DNA from: CAYMNU01 sp964391885
Lineage (GTDB): Archaea > Altiarchaeota > Altiarchaeia > JAFGQM01
Reading direction: 5' to 3'
DNA length: 7,328 nt
Assembly (NCBI GenBank): GCA_964391885.1
Contig: CAYMNU010000032.1
Location: forward strand, 1 to 7,328
The position numbers were made by a program, and so were the translations under genes. The notes under the pieces were generated by a model. The model saw only the letters and a program-made list of their open reading frames with translations, did no database searches and was not told the DNA's origin. Below, piece by piece: positions 4,734 through 7,328 of this stretch (the first letter of the stretch is position 1; every line of letters starts with the position of its first letter).

Positions 4734-6029
4734 ATGGATCCCAAAGAGGGCGATTATATTGAAGTGGATGCCGGAGATGCTACATATACAGGCGTCCTGA
4801 TGCCAGCAACGCAGAAGTCCGACAATGAGCATATCGTTCTCAAGCTGGATTCAGGATATAATGTGGGCGTGTCTAAAAAGAAGATAAAGTCAATTAAGAG
4901 GTTAAAGGAAGTGTCAAAGGCAGGGGGATTCCAGCCAGAGAAAGTGAAGGAGAAGCCCGGGCTGCCGAAGATATGCATACTGCATACAGGGGGCACCATA
5001 GCCTCCAAAGTGGATTACAGGACGGGCGCGGTTTACTCCTCATTCACCCCAGAGGACCTGTTACAGAGCTTTCCTGAGCTTAAGGAAATCGCTAACTTCA
5101 GCTCGAAGCTGGTCGGGAACATGTGGAGCGATGATTTGAGGTTTGCTCATTTTAAGCTGATTGCTGAAGCAGTTAAAGAGCAGGTTGAGAAGGGAGTTGA
5201 TGGAATAATTATCGGAATGGGGACCGATAATCTTGCCGTGGCATCCGCTGCGCTCGCGTTCATCTTTGAGAAACTGCCGGTGCCGGTGATTTTTGTAGGG
5301 GCGCAGAGAAGCTCTGACCGGGGCAGCAGCGATGCGGCGATGAACCTGGTATGCGCGTCGCGTTTTATCTCAAAAACTGATTTTGCAGGTGTGGCGATAT
5401 GCATGCACGCATCGTCGAGCGACGATGCCTGTGCCATATTACCAGCTACGAAAACCTGCAAGCTGCACTCCAGCAGGCGAGACGCTTTTAAGGCGGTGAA
5501 CGCCTCGCCGATTGCCGAGGTAGACAAAGAAGGGAGGATAAAGTTCCTGGTTAAGGCTTACGCAAAGCGGGGCGGGGAGCTCATTATGAGGACTGGGATG
5601 GAGGATAAGGTCGGGCTGATAAAAATAAGTATAAACATGTTCCCGGAGCAGTTCCTCGCCTTTGCGGGCTTTAAAGGGCTCGTCATCGAGGGTACCGGGC
5701 TAGGCCACACTCCGGGGCAGACCCCGGATGCGATATCGAAGCCGAATGCAGGAATCTACAAAGCTATTAAAGGGCTTGTTGATTCCGGGACTCTGGTCGT
5801 GATGACTACGCAGTGTTTGTTCGGAAGGGTGAATATGCACGTCTACGACAAGGGCGAAGACCTGGTGAAGCTGGGCGTGGTTTCTGGGGAAGACATGCTG
5901 GCGAACACTGCACTCGTCAAGCTAAGCTGGCTGCTTGGGAACTATTCCAGGGATAAGGCTAAGAGGCTCGTGGGCGAGAACCTGAGAGGCGAGATCTCTG
6001 AGGGGAGCGAGGAGAGGTTCGTAGTGTAA
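4734..6029 (+). CDS. gatD: Glu-tRNA(Gln) amidotransferase subunit D
   Basis: GatD releases ammonia from Gln or Asn for its partner GatE, which converts Glu-tRNA(Gln) to Gln-tRNA(Gln); archaea use this because they lack the bacterial-type GatCAB route for Gln. The 431-residue length is normal. Seen: a small N-terminal barrel (about 5-57), then the L-asparaginase-like fold with LHTGGTIAS (83-91, catalytic T85), the GTD motif (163-165, T164 and D165), VGAQRSSDRGSSDAA (188-202), K243 in TCKLHSSRRDAF, and IEGTGLGHTP (318-327). The extra N-terminal domain and the HSSRRDAF segment point to GatD and not to a free asparaginase. The start at 4734 (MDPKEGDYIE) matches the family; an upstream extension to 4572 would run antisense through the nucleotidyltransferase. 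Oddity: the usual HGTDT motif reads MGTDN (162-166). gatE does not follow. Confidence 0.93.
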   Translation: MDPKEGDYIEVDAGDATYTGVLMPATQKSDNEHIVLKLDSGYNVGVSKKKIKSIKRLKEVSKAGGFQPEKVKEKPGLPKICILHTGGTIASKVDYRTGAVYSSFTPEDLLQSFPELKEIANFSSKLVGNMWSDDLRFAHFKLIAEAVKEQVEKGVDGIIIGMGTDNLAVASAALAFIFEKLPVPVIFVGAQRSSDRGSSDAAMNLVCASRFISKTDFAGVAICMHASSSDDACAILPATKTCKLHSSRRDAFKAVNASPIAEVDKEGRIKFLVKAYAKRGGELIMRTGMEDKVGLIKISINMFPEQFLAFAGFKGLVIEGTGLGHTPGQTPDAISKPNAGIYKAIKGLVDSGTLVVMTTQCLFGRVNMHVYDKGEDLVKLGVVSGEDMLANTALVKLSWLLGNYSRDKAKRLVGENLRGEISEGSEERFVV

Positions 6030-6112
6030 ATTTCTGAAAACAGATGATATCTATCCTAAATAAAGTAACAGATGTATGCATCAAGAACTTGGAATTATTG
6101 TTCTACTGAAAG

Positions 6113-6122
6113 CTTTTATAAG
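6113..6122 (+). promoter_or_regulatory. TATA box of the ATPase gene
   Basis: CTTTTATAAG, preceded by a purine-rich GAAAG (6108-6112) like a BRE, is the best TATA box in the window. Its centre lies about 28 bp before the ATG at 6146, so the transcript is probably leaderless or nearly so. This separates the ATPase from gatD as an independent transcription unit. Confidence 0.6.
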
Positions 6123-6142
6123 ACAATACTTCTAATTATTGT
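6123..6142. repeat. 6-bp inverted repeat between TATA box and ATPase start
   Basis: ACAATA (6123-6128) and TATTGT (6137-6142) are inverted copies with an 8-nt spacer, lying between the TATA box and the start codon. It could be a repressor site, but six-base arms in AT-rich DNA can occur by chance. Confidence 0.35.
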
Positions 6143-6145
6143 ATT

Positions 6146-7328
6146 ATGGATGAATTGATTAAGACAATAATACGTGAATGGAAGGAAAAACTCCCTGGAA
6201 ACATACATTCTAGGGAAACGGATTTAAAAGATTTTATCGACGGCAGGGTAAATAAGATAATCGCAGTTACAGGCTTCAGGAGGGTGGGCAAAAGCTATCT
6301 CATGTTCGATGCTCTCGAGAACATTGAAGAAAAGAGCCTGTATGTGAATTTTGAGGACGAACGTATCCCGTTAAAGACCGAATTCCTGACTGATTTGTGG
6401 ACTGCCGCCAAGAGTGGGGACATCAAATATCTTTTCCTCGACGAATTGCAGGAGATGCCCAATTGGGGCAAGTGGCTCAGGAGAGTCTATGATAGCGGAA
6501 GCGTCAGGATCTGCGTTAGCGGGTCTTCCTCAAAAGTCTCCAGCAGGGAGATTCCGACTGAGCTTAGGGGCAGGTCTCTCGAGGTCAAGATAAATCCGCT
6601 CTCAATGAGAGAATTTCTCGAATTCAGGGGCGTGCCGGAAAATGACGCAGCCTCATATTGCGGAGAGTACATAAGGTACGGTGGCATGCCCGAGGTGGTA
6701 TTATCAGAAGAGGCAAGGAAAAAGATCCTTTTGCAGGAATATTATAATACGCTGGTGAGGAAGGATCTTGTGGAACGCCATTCGATAAGGGATGAAGAGG
6801 CCCTAAAGGCCCTTATGAAGCTGCTTTTGGACTCGAAGCAGTACACTATCACCAAGCTCGCAAATACACTTAAAAGCCTGGGTTATGCAGTCGGGAAAAG
6901 CACGGTGCAAAGGTATGTTTCCCACATGGAAGACGCTTATTTCCTTTATAGCCTGCAGGTTTTTTCCACAAAGATAAAGGACAGCATGCAGGCTCCCAGA
7001 AAGGTATACCTAGTAGATAACGGCTTCATCCAGCTCGCCTCAGAAGGTGCGAGGGGGAATGGGAGACTGTATGAGAACGCGATCTTTAACCATCTCAGGC
7101 AAAGCCTTGATGAAGATAAGGAGTTGGCATACTGGAAAGACAGCCGTGGCCATGAGGTGGACTTTTTGCTAAGGTCGGGCGGGAGGGCTATGATGCTGGT
7201 GCAGGCATGCTATGACCCTGCCGATGCCGAGACAAGGCGAAGGGAGACCAGGTCCCTGATAAAGGCTTCGGAAGACACAGGATGCAATAATCTGATTGTG
7301 GTCACATCGGGATATGAGGGCTCGGAGG
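6146..7328 (+). CDS. AAA ATPase, AAA_14/DUF4143 type (3' end beyond window)
   Basis: The first 394 codons are present and the frame is open at the right edge, so the C-terminus is missing. Seen: the Walker A motif GFRRVGKS (43-50), Walker B YLFLDELQE (95-103, D99/E100), and the VSGSSS plus LRGRS segments (124-144) typical of AAA_14 ATPases. A helical part follows at about 195-265, containing TKLANTLKSLG (236-246), which looks like a winged-helix element. The DUF4143 region has VYLVDNGF (287-294), LYENAIFNHL (308-317) and HEVDFLL (336-342), a layout like a PD-(D/E)xK nuclease fold. The usual Lys is not seen; LVQACYD (351-357) occupies its place, as in many archaeal members. The family is abundant in archaea and variable between strains, and its function is unsettled (defence- or mobile-DNA-linked roles are suspected). 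The ATG at 6146 is supported by the TATA box 28 bp upstream. Confidence 0.88.
   Translation, partial: MDELIKTIIREWKEKLPGNIHSRETDLKDFIDGRVNKIIAVTGFRRVGKSYLMFDALENIEEKSLYVNFEDERIPLKTEFLTDLWTAAKSGDIKYLFLDELQEMPNWGKWLRRVYDSGSVRICVSGSSSKVSSREIPTELRGRSLEVKINPLSMREFLEFRGVPENDAASYCGEYIRYGGMPEVVLSEEARKKILLQEYYNTLVRKDLVERHSIRDEEALKALMKLLLDSKQYTITKLANTLKSLGYAVGKSTVQRYVSHMEDAYFLYSLQVFSTKIKDSMQAPRKVYLVDNGFIQLASEGARGNGRLYENAIFNHLRQSLDEDKELAYWKDSRGHEVDFLLRSGGRAMMLVQACYDPADAETRRRETRSLIKASEDTGCNNLIVVTSGYEGSE

Noticed and set aside
5147..5527. 126-codon minus-strand open frame inside gatD
   Set aside because: It is an antisense shadow of a strongly conserved enzyme gene. Its composition mirrors the complementary codons.
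6039..6074. Repeated AACAGATG (6039-6046 and 6067-6074) and a GATGATA resembling a C/D-box RNA
   Set aside because: The C box does not match RUGAUGA in register, no D or D' box (CUGA) sits at proper spacing, and the 8-bp repeat can be chance in a short AT-rich gap.

Overview
The window reads as a stretch of an archaeal chromosome. Three genes are essentially archaeal: gatD (the asparaginase-like subunit of the archaeal Glu-tRNA(Gln) amidotransferase GatDE), an aMBF1-type zinc-ribbon/HTH factor, and an archaeal-type TraB-family membrane protein. Several genes also have AT-rich TATA-like boxes 25-30 bp before the ATG with no Shine-Dalgarno sequence, which fits leaderless archaeal transcripts. 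Genes are tightly packed. Lineage cannot be fixed from the sequence; a DPANN-type or other small archaeal genome is possible but is only a guess.

Layout, left to right. (1) 50-1681, minus: a multi-pass M50 (site-2-protease-like) zinc peptidase with a PDZ-like insert. (2) 1722-2840, plus: a TraB/PrgY-family protein with GxxH motifs and a C-terminal membrane region. These two are divergent across 40 bp. (3) 2924-3491, plus: a vapBC toxin-antitoxin pair with a 20-nt gene overlap, an AT-rich promoter and two identical palindromic half-operators. (4) 3488-4694, minus: a compact three-gene operon of a nucleotidyltransferase-fold protein, a 56-residue small protein and aMBF1, in which both junctions are 4-nt ATGA stop/start overlaps. 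It is convergent with vapC, and the two operons share a CTAG that gives TAG on each strand. (5) 4734-6029, plus: gatD, divergent from the nucleotidyltransferase operon by 39 bp. (6) 6146 to the right edge, plus: an AAA ATPase of the AAA_14/DUF4143 type, cut by the window end, behind a strong TATA box.

How the genes fit together. GatD (with a GatE encoded elsewhere) makes Gln-tRNA(Gln). The M50 and TraB proteins look like two membrane proteins, possibly both metalloproteases, facing each other across a shared promoter. The middle (2924-4694) is the accessory-looking part: vapBC lies tail to tail with a nucleotidyltransferase/small-protein pair that resembles a two-component toxin-antitoxin or stress module and is translationally coupled to a general transcription cofactor. 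That coupled operon, including its small gene, is the most novel element here. No intergenic gap exceeds about 120 bp. I saw no rRNA, tRNA, CRISPR array or insertion sequence.
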